NCBI GenBank assembly: GCA_964017125.1
Contig: OZ024903.1
Coordinates: forward strand, 111,270,255-111,334,254
Reading direction: 5' to 3'
Length of the DNA: 64,000 bases
From: Flabesymbios commensalis
Lineage: Eukaryota > Annelida > Polychaeta > Terebellida > Flabelligeridae
Position numbers and translations under genes: made by a program. Of this stretch, positions 8,992-19,660 are shown piece after piece (within the stretch, counting starts at the first letter, position 1; the number at the start of each line of letters is the position of its first letter). The notes beneath the pieces are model-generated. The model had not been told where the DNA came from. It did not search any database and saw only the letters and a list, made by a program, of their open reading frames with translations.

Positions 8992-11900
8992 CTGTCAACA
9001 GAAAACACATTACATTAAGTGAACGCTGAGTGAACGACATCAGAATGCATTATACTTACATTCACGATTCACATACATTAGATTTCATTACATTCTCATA
9101 TTTCATAATCTGATAATAGCTTAAATCACATCATTATAATTATATAGTGTATTGTACTAGTACACTATTGCATGACCTTGCAGTGGTTCATTACTTTGCA
9201 TTGCCATTTTCACCCAGTGTTGAATCAATTTTGGCCGTCGTTTACGACGCCGAGCCATCATTGAGCAAACATTGGGTCAACATTGCATTGCAAAACAATG
9301 AGCCATTGGAATGCAATGCGTTGCATTCCATCACTGAATGATATTATCATGAAATTAAATATTTTTTGCATTGCCTAATGCTATTCTATTACAACTTTGC
9401 ATTGTAAACATAACACTCCATTGGCTTTCCTGGTCGTCGTTTTATATTTTATTATCGAATTGTATATCAGATTACTAATGCATTTTGAATTGCATCATAC
9501 CATATTTCACCGCGTTTCATTGCTGTTAATTGCACTGTTTGTAGTGTATTGCTTCGCCTAGCGTTACATTCATTTCTTTTTATCGCATTATCTTTCTTAC
9601 ATTGCATTGTATTGATATTACTGCCCTGCTTAGCAACTATTATTATCTAATAATATATCGTTGTCTGAAAATTGAAACGATTATCTTAACGGTCCGAGCT
9701 GTAAGAGCACAAGCCGAAGTCGAGTACTGTTGCAGCTCTGATACAAAGCTTGATAACACTTTGACTACGCTCATATTAAGTGATATTTCCACGATTGGTA
9801 ACAACACATATGTTTACTAATGCATTTTAAAGTATACTATTCTATCCTTTGCATTGTAAATACATCACCAGCAGCAAAAGGGGTGAACCATTTCAGTGTA
9901 AACATGGTTGGGATACTCACCTTCTCCATGACTATTTCGTCGCTGACTTCGTCGGGATGCGTGGCGAATATAGAGACGTGAGCTTGTCCAAACGCCTCTG
10001 TCACGGCGGCCCCTACTGTAGATACACGTGCCTTAGTCATAGGTTTCACATTCTCCCCAATCCTGTAATAATAAAACACCCATTATGACGTCAGTCTGTC
10101 GCCTCCGTCACGGCGGCCCTACTGTAGACACACGTGCCTTAGTCATAGGCTTCACATTCTCCCCTATCCTGTAATAATAAAACACCCATTATGACGTGAG
10201 CCTGGCCTCCGTCACGGCGGCCCCTACTGTAGACACCCGCGCCTTAGTCATAGGTTTCACATTCTCCCCTATCCTGTAATAATAAAACACCCATTATGAC
10301 GTGAGCCTGTCCGAGCGCCTCCGTGACGGCGGCCCCTACTGTAGACACACGTGCCTTAGTCATAGGTTTCACATTCTCCCCTATCCTGTAATAATAAAAC
10401 ACCCATTATGACGTGAGTCTGTCGCCTCCGTCACGGCAGCCCCTACTGTAGATACACGTGCCTTAGTCATAGGTTTCACATTCTCCCCAATCCTGTAATA
10501 ATAAAACACCCATTATGACGTGAGTCTGTCATCTCCGTCACGGCGCCCCTACTGTAGACACACGTGCCTTAGTCATAGGCTTCACATTCTCCCCTATCCT
10601 GTAATAATAAAACACCCATTATGACGTGAGTCTGTCGCCTCCGTGACGGCCGCTCCTACTGTAGATACACGTGCCTTAGTCATAGGTTTCACATTCTCCC
10701 CTATCCTGTAATAATAAAACACCCATTATGACGTGAGTCTGTCGCCTCCGTGACGGCCGCTCCTACTGTAGATACACGTGCCTTAGTCATAGGTTTCACA
10801 TTCTCCCCTATCCTGTAATAATAAAACACCCATTATGACGTGAGTCTGTCGCCTCCGTGACGGCCGCTCCTACTGTAGACACACGCGCCTTAGTTCAACA
10901 TTCTCCTATATCATGTCGACAAAAAATCCTTCACATTTTTAACATGCTGTTCAGGCATATGATTTTTACAACTCCTAAAATGAAATATGGGAGTGCTGTG
11001 AAGACTGTGGAGATAGACCGCGTCCTTGGTTTGTAAAATTAAAGAAGACGGTGGACTAACAATAAATTATCATTGTGTCAATGAATCTTGCTTGTTACAT
11101 TGTTACATTGTTACATTGTTGATTGTCATCTCAATCATCTCACCATCCTCAGGAGGTTCTCCTGGCCCAGTTTAGCCTATATGTGCACAAAGGTGGCCTA
11201 AAGCCCGATTCATTTCATTTTTTTGCTTGGTACATATACAGGACATAGTCTTGTATTTATTTACATTCACCAAGTGGCACCAAAATCAATATCTTATCAC
11301 AGAATTACAGATCAAGAAAAGCCGGCATCTCTCTTTTCCTGGCCACAGGAAGCTCGTCTTCTTGAACTATGTCCCAAACTGAAGAGACAATCACGTAATG
11401 ATGGTTTCTATCCATAATCTTTAGCCCTTACATCAATGAAATATGTTTGTATAAACCCAGGAGACTAAAGTGTCTTTTCAATTTCAATTATAAATGTGTT
11501 AGTCAGCTCTTTCCGCTTCATTTGAATACCTATGTTATGGGTCTATGGCCATTATATATTTGTTTAATTCTTTTAGAGCGGGGATCGACATTACACGTCA
11601 TAATCTAACGTCTATAGTCGTCAGATTCTGTCGTCTAAAGTCAGTCCTCGTGCTGAAAGGGTTAAACCGTTACATAATATATTTTAGATTTCCACCACAT
11701 TTTCATTCAAGAGCTAGCCACCACTGAGTTATCGCCAAACTCAATTCTTGCCAGGTACACAAATAATCATTCAATTTAACTTTCATTGTTGAAATACTTC
11801 AGTCTGGTGGTATTTTAGCATTACAAATAAAATTAGCCAACTATTAATGTATCAGTTTAGATTTTTTGACAACTATGACTCAAACTAGAGGTGGGCTAGT

Positions 11901-14900
11901 CCATTTCACCTAAAACTAGTGGTAGGTTATTCCATTTCACCTAAAACTAGTGGTGGGCTAGTCCATTTCACCTAAAACTAGTGGTGGGCGAGTCCATTTC
12001 ACCTAAAAGTAGTGGTGGGCAGGTCCACTTCACCCAAAATTAGTGGTGGGCAAGTTCATTACACCTAAAACTAGTGGTGGGCTAGTCCATTTCACCTAAA
12101 ACTAGTGGTGGGCGAGTCCATTTCACCTAAAACTAGTGGTGGGCAAGTTCATTTCACCTAAACTTAGTGGTGGGCATGTCAATTTCCCGTAAAACTAGTG
12201 GTGGGCAAGTCCATTTCACCTAAAACTAGTGCTGGGCAAGTCCATTTCACCTAAAACTAGTGGTGGGCTAGTCCATTTCACCTAGAACTAGTGGTGGGCA
12301 AGCCCATTTCACCTAAACTTAGTGGTGGGCTAGTCCATTTCACCTAAAACTAGTGGTGGGCATGTCCATTTCACCTAAAACTAGTGGTGGGCAAGTCCAT
12401 TTCACCTAAAACTAGTGGTGGGCAAGTCCATTTCACCTAAACTAGTGGTGGGCAAGTCCATTTCACCTAAAACTAGTGGTGGGCAAGTTCATTTCACCTA
12501 AAACTAGTGGTGGACTAGTCCATTTCACCTAAAACTAGTGGTGGGCTAGTCCATTTCACCTAAAACTAGTGGTGGGCAAGTCCATTTCACCTAAAACTAG
12601 TGGTGGGCTAGTCCATTTCACCTAGAACTAGTGGTGGGCTAGTCCATTTCACATTAAGAAGGGGAGTGCAATAGTAAATCACAGCTTGGTGATAGTAGAG
12701 TTAATAACCATGTAATGTAATTGGCAAGCACTGTTTTCTAGTCATTTTTGACATCCATCCTACAAAAACATTCATAGGAAAATATTGCTTCGTTTAAAAG
12801 TTAGGTCATTTGACATATAGTAAATGTATTATTATGACGCCCCTCTATGAACACAATAACTTCAGTCTCAGAATTCGATTACATGTCAAAAGGTCTAACG
12901 TTTACAATACTCAATGAAAATGTGAGGGTTACTGCCAAATGACTAGAAACTAGTGCTTGCAAAATTTCATGAAAATCGCTTGAGAATTCAGTGAGCACTC
13001 AGCGAAAAGCTATATTTCTTTTTGGACAATGCAACACCGTCGGACAGACTATAGCTATACATATCACTCTGCTACTTACCATGATATGTAGACGAATTTG
13101 ACCGTTTTGATATCGTCGATGACGTCAATGACCCTGTACAAGGCATAGCGCACGGCGTCCTCAGTGAGTGTGGACTTCAGGTCGCCCTCTACACTGCTGT
13201 CTGAACCACTGGCCTCCAGAACAAGACACTTCTTGGGATCACCTGTAAATGAATGAGTTTTAATTAATTGATTTAAACGCTGGAAAACAATAGCCAAGCT
13301 TTGTGTGCTAGGATTTACTCATTAGGAATACCTATTGAGAGGAATTGTTATTTTATAACATAACATAAAAACTTGTACTTCAAATACAGTTTAAACTAAA
13401 TCCTTTTCGTATCGTCTTGTTCTAGTATTTCACTCAAGTGTATACGATTTCAGTTTAATTCCAGTTGATTGTTCCTATATTTTATTCGTCCAAAACTGAA
13501 ATTGCTAACGCAGTTTCCAGCTTTCAATGACTAAATATATTTTTATTTATGAACAATAGACAGATTGAATTCTTATTCCATCATATAGTTGTTGTATAAT
13601 GTAAGTTTGCGCAGATTCAGATATACAGGTACATGATTATAGAATAATACTTCAAAAACATTAACCAATTACCAGGATAAAATGTACAATTAGTCGGCGC
13701 TCGTTTATCCTATAAACGACACAATTCGAGGACTTCCAAGGAACACCCAGTAAACACAATGTTGGTTTAATGTTAGCTCATCATCTACGACGCTGGGTGA
13801 ACATTAAAACAACAGTGGTTCAATGTCTTGTGTTTGCTGGGCTCAGGCACATATTACAAGAACCAATTCAATCATCGAAAGTAACATAAATATGAGCACA
13901 TGATGATTTTCTAGTGTTACAACAAAGTAGCTATGCTGTGATACAATAAAGTCAAACATAGATAATAATACATAATAACACATATCACTGTGAATATGAA
14001 TCCTTTGTCAAAATTCAAGGATTTTTAACCTCTAAAGCGCTGAAGTAAAAAACATCCCAACCAAAGGTTTTTTTTCGACTTAAAATCATCATAAACGTCT
14101 TAGTTAGCTCTTTCTAATTCATTTGAATACCTATGTTATGGGTCTACGGCCATTAGAAATTTTTACTTCTTGCAGTGCGAGGATCGACTTTAGTCGTCAG
14201 AATCTGACGTCTGCAGACGTCAGATTCCGACGTCTAAAGTCGATCCCCGCACTGTAAGGGTTAAGTAACTTTTGCTAAATATCAAATTTTCAAGGATTTG
14301 AATAATTTGAATAATTCAAACACATTCAAGTTTTTCAAACAGCTGATTGGTGCAGATGTACTTACCCCCCTCGAACCCGGCGACCACCCACGTCGTCTCC
14401 TGTTGGTTGTCCCTGATCTCATGGATCAGGTTCAGAAGCTCCTGTAATCATGGTAATACACAATAGCTTATAAATATTTTATCCCGTGAAAGTGCTGAAA
14501 TATTTTAATTTAAACCAAAAAGTTTCTTTTAATTTGAAATTATCATGAATGTCTTAGTTAGATCTTACCGCTTCATTTAAATACATACGTTATGGGTCGA
14601 CGGGTTATAAATGTTTTTTTTCAGTGCGGAGATCTACTTTAGACGTCAGAATCAGATGTCTATATACGTCAGATTCTGACGTCTGGAGTCTGTAATTCGT
14701 TTGATTACACGGCCATTGGTAATGAAATAAATAATCAAGATTTTCAAATGGTTGGTTCCAAATTAAACAAATATGGCTAATTTTCACCCACTTTAAGAAG
14801 CTGTGGATTGCACCAATGCTGTGGAGCAAATTAAAATTCGATAACTTCACAACTTCAAATGGGTGGAATTTTAAATTACAATTGCATTAACCATTGTGCT

Positions 14901-17900
14901 GCTAGAACTGAGTATACACTGTATATAGTTCCAGTGAGTTTTAAACCAAATCAAAAGCCACTGAAATTGATTGATTAAATTGAATTTTGGAGATGTACAT
15001 TTTTCATAAATTGGACTACTTTAGGTAGGTTTAAGGCTTGACCTCTGACCTCAGACATCTGCACGTCCATGCCCCGGGGTGCCACGATCCGCGGAGCAGC
15101 ACCCCCTGACCTGTGAGTGGTCGACGACTTGCTGAACTGAGTGAACCCTCTCATCTGATGTGACCCCAGGTCACCGTCTACCACGTGACTCTGTGTACCA
15201 CTCATGTGCTCCAGCTGTAACAGAGACACAATGTATGCAAAACGCATTCTGATTGGCTGCCACCCATGCACAACATGTGAAACAAACATCCTAATTGACT
15301 GTATAACAAGCACAGCATTTAAAACACACCCTTTAAACGATTAACGAGGAATAGAACAATTACTTTTAAGCACAGCATTTCGAATGTAATCGAGAAGGTA
15401 ATCAAGAGTGAATACAATTCATTGAGAGTCATTCAAAGTTATTAAGCTTCATTTCATGTTCATGGAGGTTTATCTGGTTTCATGAACCGACCAAAGTAAA
15501 ACTTAAATGTTAACAAGTGATCAAGTCTCAACCAATGACTGAGCTCCAGAGCGACCCACCAACATTCCCAGTAAAATTCTTAAAATTAAAATCATCTTAA
15601 CTTTCTCTCTTTTTCATTAAATAATTAGGACGCTCTACGCTTTTGTAATGAAAAAGTTCACATGATCTAAATCTGGAGATTTTCAGTGTGACGGAACCCT
15701 GGTCACTTGGTTGCAGTCTTGGCCACTTACTCGTCCTAGTAACCTTCATTCACCTTTTGTTTTAACACTTCTTCTTGAAGGTCATCTGTAGTGTCAGTCT
15801 CTAACGCTAGGTGGAATGGGTTGAAATGTTGCTCCACACTTCCATGAACAATGCCATAGCGACCCCGCTTGGCAAAAGGCACACTCCCCCCTATCCTGTG
15901 AACAAAGACAAATGTGTAACCATGGAAACAAAATAGATATTAACAATCGACGCTGTCCCAACATTAAACCAACATAGGTTTAACCATGGCTTAACTCTTT
16001 TGCTTCTGAATTTTTCATTTATTTAAAGCTGGATTAGCTAACGGAATTTCCAGCTGCAAATGACGAAACATATTTATGAAAAATGGTCATATCCTAAATT
16101 CAATTATTTGATTACGTAACATTTATCACACTCTATTTTGTGGATTTCAGTGTCATTTTATTTGTTCTGAAACTTGCTTGAAACCGTATATTTACGGTTC
16201 CAGCAGCACAAGGGTTAGTCTCTAGAGAGGGACATGGCGCAATGGTTAGAGCGTGGCGCTCTGCCGATGTCGCAGCCTGCCGTGCGGTTTCGAATCCCGC
16301 TTGGTGCATGATTTTCAGAGAAATATCATGTTTCTCCCCTCTCAATCTTGGGACATTGTTAAGATGGTGTGTCCTTGGGCAAGACACTTAACCCTCAAAT
16401 GCTTCACTTGACTCAGGTGAAAATGAGTACCTGGTAGGACAGAGATGTCAATGTGTAGGATAAGTTCAATGTGCCGAAACGGCTGCAGGCTCCCCGGGGA
16501 GATGAAATGGCATATGAATGAACAGGTCCAGTGACCAGGGGGTAAAATGTAAAGTCCGATGATAGATCTTCAGACTTTATATCAGACTATTCGGTGAAAC
16601 TCAATGACCTTGACCTCCTTTGTTTTCACCGAACTGGCTAATACAATGAAGTATGGGGGAGGGGTCTTATATAACCTTGTTTTCACCGAGTGACGTCACT
16701 GCTTTCACAGAATGAAGTATGGGGGAGGGGGTGTTATATAACCTTGTTTTCAATGAGTAACGTCACTGCATTTCACAGAATAAAAAACCTTCACCTTTAT
16801 CTCTTATCTGCTTGGCAGTCAGTGAAGTACTCACCAGTGAACGTAGATAAATTTAACTGTTATGTCGACCACCGAGTTAAATGAAGTAGTTACAAATGAA
16901 GTAGATGGATTTAACTGTTTTTGACATATCGACCAATGAGTTAAACCTCAGCAGAGCCCGTATTCTCGTATATATCGTGGCCTTCGGATTGGTCGAGATG
17001 GCCATCTCGACAAATCCGAAGCCTACGATATATCGTAACGTGTACGAGAATACGGGGCCAGTAAGCCATATATGACCTGGCCATCACAAGTACTCACCAA
17101 TGAACGTAGATGAATTTGACAGTTGTTGACATGTCGACGACTGAGTTAAACCTTAGTAATCCATACATAACCTGGTCGTCTTCAAGTTTAGATGTGAACC
17201 CTTCCAGACTGCAAAACAGAATAAACATATGTTCAGGGATTCAAAGCTATATATAAGACACGTAACATTCACATAATATCGCCCATAACTAATATTTAAG
17301 GAGAAAGAGAAGACGACATTATGTAACAATGTAAACTTAATTGTTTTATAATAGAGAAAAAGATAATTCAAATCATATGGCATTGTGACCCCTGCAAATA
17401 TGGTGAAGATGAAATGACATTCCTGAATGCTTCCCTTGGTCGAACTTCAAGTAATTTGGGTATGAATCTCATCATTGAACGCACCAAGGGAATTCAAAGG
17501 TTGAAGTTAATAATAAGAAAAAGACGAAACTGGTCATAAAGTCACGTGACGCACGGTGTTCATAATTACGAAATTAAACTTATCCAAAACGAAAAAGATA
17601 TAAGGCCGTACATAAGTGTGAATGTGACATTATATGAGCCGAGCTGAGCTGATCTCAAGGGAACTATATTAATCATTATTAGACACATATCACAACGTCT
17701 GAATAAAGAGTTCACGATAATTTTGAAATAGCTAAAAAATCAGACTCGACTTTAAAAAAAACAAGAATATTTGATTGGGATGTTCACTCATTATAACAGT
17801 TTAGTTGCTAAAAGTTTAAAATATTTATCCTGCTCAGTCGCTAAGATTAACTAAAAATTTTAATTGGCTAATAAGAGAAGCTATTAGATTGACTGACCTT

Positions 17901-18058
17901 GCGTTGTCCTCGTCGTCTCTGTGTAGGAGACCCACCATGTTAGGGTTGCCCTCTATGTGACCTAGGAGCGCCCAGACACGGGGATGGGAGTCATTCCTGA
18001 CCTCACCTAGTACCTCCCTCAAACCCTCACCATCCTCCACCTCAGCCGTGGTACTCAT
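8953..18058 (-). CDS. Two-domain coactosin/drebrin-like ADF-H actin-binding protein, complete, 8 coding exons, 332 aa
   Basis: Coding exons in transcript order: 18058-17898, 17208-17098, 15895-15754, 15214-15050, 14441-14366, 13242-13080, 10062-9921, 8991-8953. All introns are GT-AG, all phases match, and the sum is 999 nt (332 codons plus TAA). ADF-H domain 1 covers about residues 10-138 and domain 2 about 190-321. A linker of about 139-190, rich in Ser, Gly and His, lies between them. Both domains carry the signature VKF(I/V)Y(V/I)(H/S)W followed by IGG or IGEN, with W91 and W273. Domain 2 ends with a MEKV...SG pattern as in drebrin-like/ABP1 and coactosin proteins. Family knowledge: such domains bind F-actin in the cytosol, and coactosin opposes barbed-end capping. 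The two domains share exon structure: each W codon is split by a phase-2 intron, followed by a 142-nt exon. Twinfilin also has two ADF-H domains and similar length, but these motifs do not look like it. Actin binding is inferred from the family. Confidence 0.9.
9921..10062 (-). CDS. ADF-H gene, coding exon 7 (end of domain 2)
   Basis: This 142-nt exon, acceptor ATTACAG and donor GAAG/GTGAGT, encodes IGENVKPMTKARVSTVGAAV through MEK. Its first ~88 nt and its acceptor are the parent of the eight-copy array upstream. Only this copy has both the rest of the exon and a donor. Confidence 0.92.
10081..10905 (-). repeat. Eight tandem copies of exon-7 head plus its splice acceptor, inside intron 6
   Basis: Units of 105-112 bp (junction CATTATGACG at 10081, 10187, 10292, 10404, 10511, 10618, 10724 and 10831) lie just upstream, in gene sense, of the true exon 7. 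Each unit contains the end of the intron with ACAG, then the first ~80-88 nt of exon 7 up to the GQAHV codons, and then jumps back to intron sequence. None carries the exon's own donor. The unit from 10292 keeps the full exon segment; the others lack a few bases near the join. The last copy (10831-10905) is truncated. The short block ACGTC is shared by exon and intron at the join and may have seeded the duplication. Confidence 0.93.
11123..11220 (+). mobile_element. SINE tail, 5' truncated
   Basis: Contains CATCCTCAGGAGGTTCTCC and GCACAAAGGTGGCC, the tail of the composite SINE, without tRNA modules. Lies in intron 6 of the ADF-H gene. It is preceded by a short (TTACATTG)n repeat. Confidence 0.75.
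11440..11666. mobile_element. Family A MITE in intron 6 of the ADF-H gene
   Basis: Body GTCAGCTCTTTCCGCTTC, then AGCGGGGATCGAC and a doubled hairpin ending AAAGGGTTAA. Confidence 0.68.
11885..12655. repeat. 31-bp minisatellite in intron 6 of the ADF-H gene
   Basis: About 25 copies of a 31-bp unit with core CTAGTGGTGGGC(A/T)AGTCC and TTTCACCTAAAA. Copies differ by few substitutions and 1-bp gaps, so expansion looks recent. The array ends at a short unique stretch before exon 6. Confidence 0.93.
13080..13242 (-). CDS. ADF-H gene, coding exon 6 (domain 2 core)
   Basis: This 163-nt exon, acceptor ATTTACAG and donor CATG/GTAAGT, encodes GDPKKCLVLEASGSDSSVEG, an acidic stretch, and VKFVYISW. The Trp codon is split exactly as in exon 2. 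Confidence 0.9.
13746..13842. mobile_element. Family E hairpin MITE, full length, in intron 5
   Basis: 97 bp between CCCAGTAAACACAATG and CTTGTGTTTGCTGGG, with the GTTGGTTTAATGTT hairpin inside. Confidence 0.78.
14025..14264. mobile_element. Family A TTAA MITE, full length, in intron 5
   Basis: 240 bp from TTAACCTCTAAAGCGCTG to CCGCACTGTAAGGGTTAA, with two abutting GACGTC palindromes. Confidence 0.8.
14366..14441 (-). CDS. ADF-H gene, coding exon 5 (start of domain 2)
   Basis: This 76-nt exon, acceptor GATTACAG and donor GGGG/GTAAGT, encodes ELLNLIHEIRDNQQETTWVV followed by AGFEG. It matches the helix-then-strand start of an ADF-H domain. It is too short to stand out by open-frame length. 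Confidence 0.88.
14480..14890. mobile_element. Family A MITE followed by a family C hairpin, in intron 4
   Basis: A-type body TTAGTTAGATCTTACCGC and hairpin (14480-14700), then C-type CACTTTAAGAAGCTGTGG / CACAACTTCAAATGGG (14700-14890), both decayed. Confidence 0.6.
15050..15214 (-). CDS. ADF-H gene, coding exon 4 (interdomain linker)
   Basis: This 165-nt exon is in phase 0 at both ends, from acceptor CTGTTACAG to donor GAG/GTCAGA. It encodes a 55-residue linker rich in Ser, Gly, His and Arg, probably flexible. An alternative donor a few bases downstream cannot be excluded, but this one keeps the frame with exon 5. Confidence 0.8.
15754..15895 (-). CDS. ADF-H gene, coding exon 3 (end of domain 1)
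   Basis: This 142-nt exon, acceptor TTCACAG and donor AAAAG/GTGAAT, encodes IGGSVPFAKRGRYGIVHGSV and the rest of the domain. Length and phase equal those of exon 7 in domain 2, which supports an internal domain duplication. Confidence 0.9.
15991..16218. mobile_element. Family B TTAA MITE in intron 2
   Basis: TTAACTCTTTTGCTTCTGAA to AGCAGCACAAGGGTTAG, with the AAAGCTGG...CCAGCTGCAAATG hairpin. A SINE begins immediately to its right. Confidence 0.75.
16219..16548 (+). mobile_element. tRNA-derived SINE of a different family, in intron 2 of the ADF-H gene
   Basis: The head GGCGCAATGGTTAGAGCGTG (A box) and TTTCGAATCCCGC (B box) is a tRNA-like unit. The body contains TCCTTGGGCAAGACACTTAA, a motif widespread in conserved central domains of animal SINEs. 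The tail GATGAAATGGCATATGAATG looks A/T-rich. It starts right at the end of a family B MITE. Confidence 0.75.
16588..16781. mobile_element. TA-flanked MITE (TTCTGTGAAAC ends), copy 1
   Basis: Ends TTCGGTGAAACTCAATGACC and ACGTCACTGCATTTCACAGAA are inverted with TA on each side, as for Tc1/mariner-type MITEs. The interior repeats GTTATATAACCTTGTTTTCA twice. Lies in intron 2 of the ADF-H gene. Confidence 0.75.
16827..17087 (-). repeat. Two partial copies of exon-2 3' half with donor, in intron 2; one split by a MITE
   Basis: The segment 16880-16827 (gene sense) repeats FNSVVD...VKFIYVHW with a small internal loss, and keeps a GTGAGT donor. A second, more decayed copy covers 16881-16952 and continues at about 17066-17087 after a palindromic MITE. 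Neither has an acceptor, so they should not be used as exons. Confidence 0.8.
16955..17065. mobile_element. Palindromic MITE (CCGTATTCTCGTA), copy 1
   Basis: Two arms of about 50 bp meet at GATGGCCATC, and the ends are CCGTATTCTCGTA / TACGAGAATACGG. It interrupts a duplicated fragment of ADF-H exon 2, so it is younger than that duplication. Confidence 0.82.
17098..17208 (-). CDS. ADF-H gene, coding exon 2 (domain 1 core)
   Basis: This 111-nt exon runs from acceptor TTTTGCAG to donor CATTG/GTGAGT. It encodes LEGFTSKLEDDQVMYGLLRF and then VKFIYVHW, with the Trp codon split by the intron. Its 3' half is duplicated in the downstream intron (16827-17087). Confidence 0.9.
17898..18058 (-). CDS. 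ADF-H gene, coding exon 1 (start codon to residue 53)
   Basis: It begins MSTTAEVEDGEG and ends in DNA plus two bases of a split Ser codon, before donor AAG/GTCAGT. A pyrimidine-rich tract and AG lie two bases before the ATG (18059-18075), so the start codon probably sits just inside a second transcribed exon. A 5' UTR exon would lie further right, but I cannot place it. The segment REVRNDSHPRVWALLGHIEG is the typical N-terminal helix and first strand of a coactosin-like domain. Confidence 0.88.
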
Positions 18059-18074
18059 AGCTGGAAGAAAAATA

Positions 18075-18830
18075 AATTACATGAGGTCATTCATAGGTGA
18101 AACAAATAACAAAAGGGGGAAAATTACACAAGGACATTCATAAATGAGACAGATTATACAAGGTCATTCATGGATGGAACACATTAAACAAGGTCGCTCA
18201 TAGATGGGACAAATGACACAAGGTCATTCATAGATGGGACAGATATCACGACGTCATGACACACCAAATGACACAAGGTCGTGACACACCAATTGACACA
18301 AGGTCATAACACACAAATAGACACAAGGTCATGACACACCAAATGACACAAGGTCATGACAAACCAAATGACACAAGGTCATGACACACCAAATAACACA
18401 AGGTCATTCATAGACAGAACAAATTACACAAGGTCATTCATAGATGAGTCAAATTACACTTGTAAAGTCGTGACACATCAAATTACACAAGGTCATTTAT
18501 ATATTGGACAAATTTAAACAAGGTCATTCATAGATAGGTCAAATTACACAAGGTCATTCATAAATGGAGCACAATGTCATGACCAACCAAATAACACAAG
18601 GGCATTCGTAGATGGAACAAATTACACAAGGTCATTCATCATGTTCATAGATGGGACAAATGACACTTGTCACGACAAACCAAATTATACAAGGTCATGA
18701 CACACCAAATTACGCAAAGTCATGACACACCAAATTATACAAAGTCATTCATAGATGTGACAAATTACACAGGGACGTCCATGGATGGAACAAATTTACA
18801 CAAGGTCCTTCATAGAGATCTCTATTATAT
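18075..18830. repeat. Minisatellite upstream of the ADF-H start codon
   Basis: Interleaved units of about 25-30 bp are built from ACACAAGGTCATTCATAGAT and ACACAAGGTCATGACACACC. The two unit types alternate in blocks, suggesting mixed expansion. It probably lies in the 5' UTR intron of the ADF-H gene. Confidence 0.85.
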
Positions 18831-19029
18831 AGTCCATCCATTCATCGTAGATAATTATATCGTGATAATTATATTTTTGTCCGAATCGTAAATTAGTACA
18901 TGTGTAGAATTTACAGGTAACTGAAATCGCCCCCCCCCCTCCCCACCTCCCCAGCTGCAAAACGTCGTATTATGTATATGTGCCTCTCATTTGAGTGGCG
19001 CATACGACACTCTTTCCGCTAGATGCTGA

Positions 19030-19250
19030 CATATTGACCCTTCAAATACTAGGCACGATCATAGTCGTTTTAATATGTTATGAGCAGGCTCAATCACAGT
19101 TATTGGGACTCTTGAGCATTTAAACTTCAAGATTTGCGATTTTTTCTTCTCAAATTAAACAGATGTGAGTAATGTTCACCCACTTGGAAGTTGTGGGTTG
19201 CAGTAGCAAAACACATTTCAAGTGAATAGAAAGTCAAATTAGACAAGGGC
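19030..19250. mobile_element. Family C MITE
   Basis: GACCCTTCAAATACTAGGCACG, then CACTTGGAAGTTGTGGG mirrored by a decayed right arm. Confidence 0.6.
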
Positions 19251-19259
19251 ACACTCGAC

Positions 19260-19660
19260 AATAGCCCGCCGCCATTATTGAACTTGAAGTTATTGCGCCC
19301 ACAAGGTCAAATTATTGACATAAAATGCAAAAAATCGCAATAAATCGGCAATTTTTTTCCAGCCAATGTTGAAATTGTCCAAGAACTGGTCACTAGTAAC
19401 ATGCATAACACATGTGGGAAGGACACATGAAAAACTTTTCAAGTTATCGCGCCCACAAGGTCAAATTATTGACGTAAAATGAGAAAAATCGCAATAAAGA
19501 GAACTGGTCATTAGTAACATGCATAACAAATTTGGGAAGGATACATGAAAAAAAATTCTAGTTATCGCGCTCACAAGTTCATGTCAACGCTGACGCCGAC
19601 GACGCCGAACTTCAATTGCAATAGCCCACCTTTTCTAATTAAAATTAAAAGGCGGGCTAA
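19260..19660. mobile_element. Short DNA element with TAGCCCGCC ends
   Basis: ATAGCCCGCCGCC at the left, AAAAGGCGGGCTA at the right. The interior repeats GTTATCGCGCCCACAAGGTC and AACTGGTCA(C/T)TAGTAACATG twice. The last 39 bp form their own hairpin (TAGCCCACCTTTT / AAAAGGCGGGCTA). Confidence 0.65.

Noticed and set aside
9849-10088. Plus-strand 79-codon frame
   Set aside because: Antisense of ADF-H exon 7.
11885-12655. CRISPR array
   Set aside because: No unique spacers; the whole 31-bp unit repeats, in an animal intron.
16219-16300. A genuine tRNA gene
   Set aside because: Extra bases in the anticodon region and a fused SINE body.
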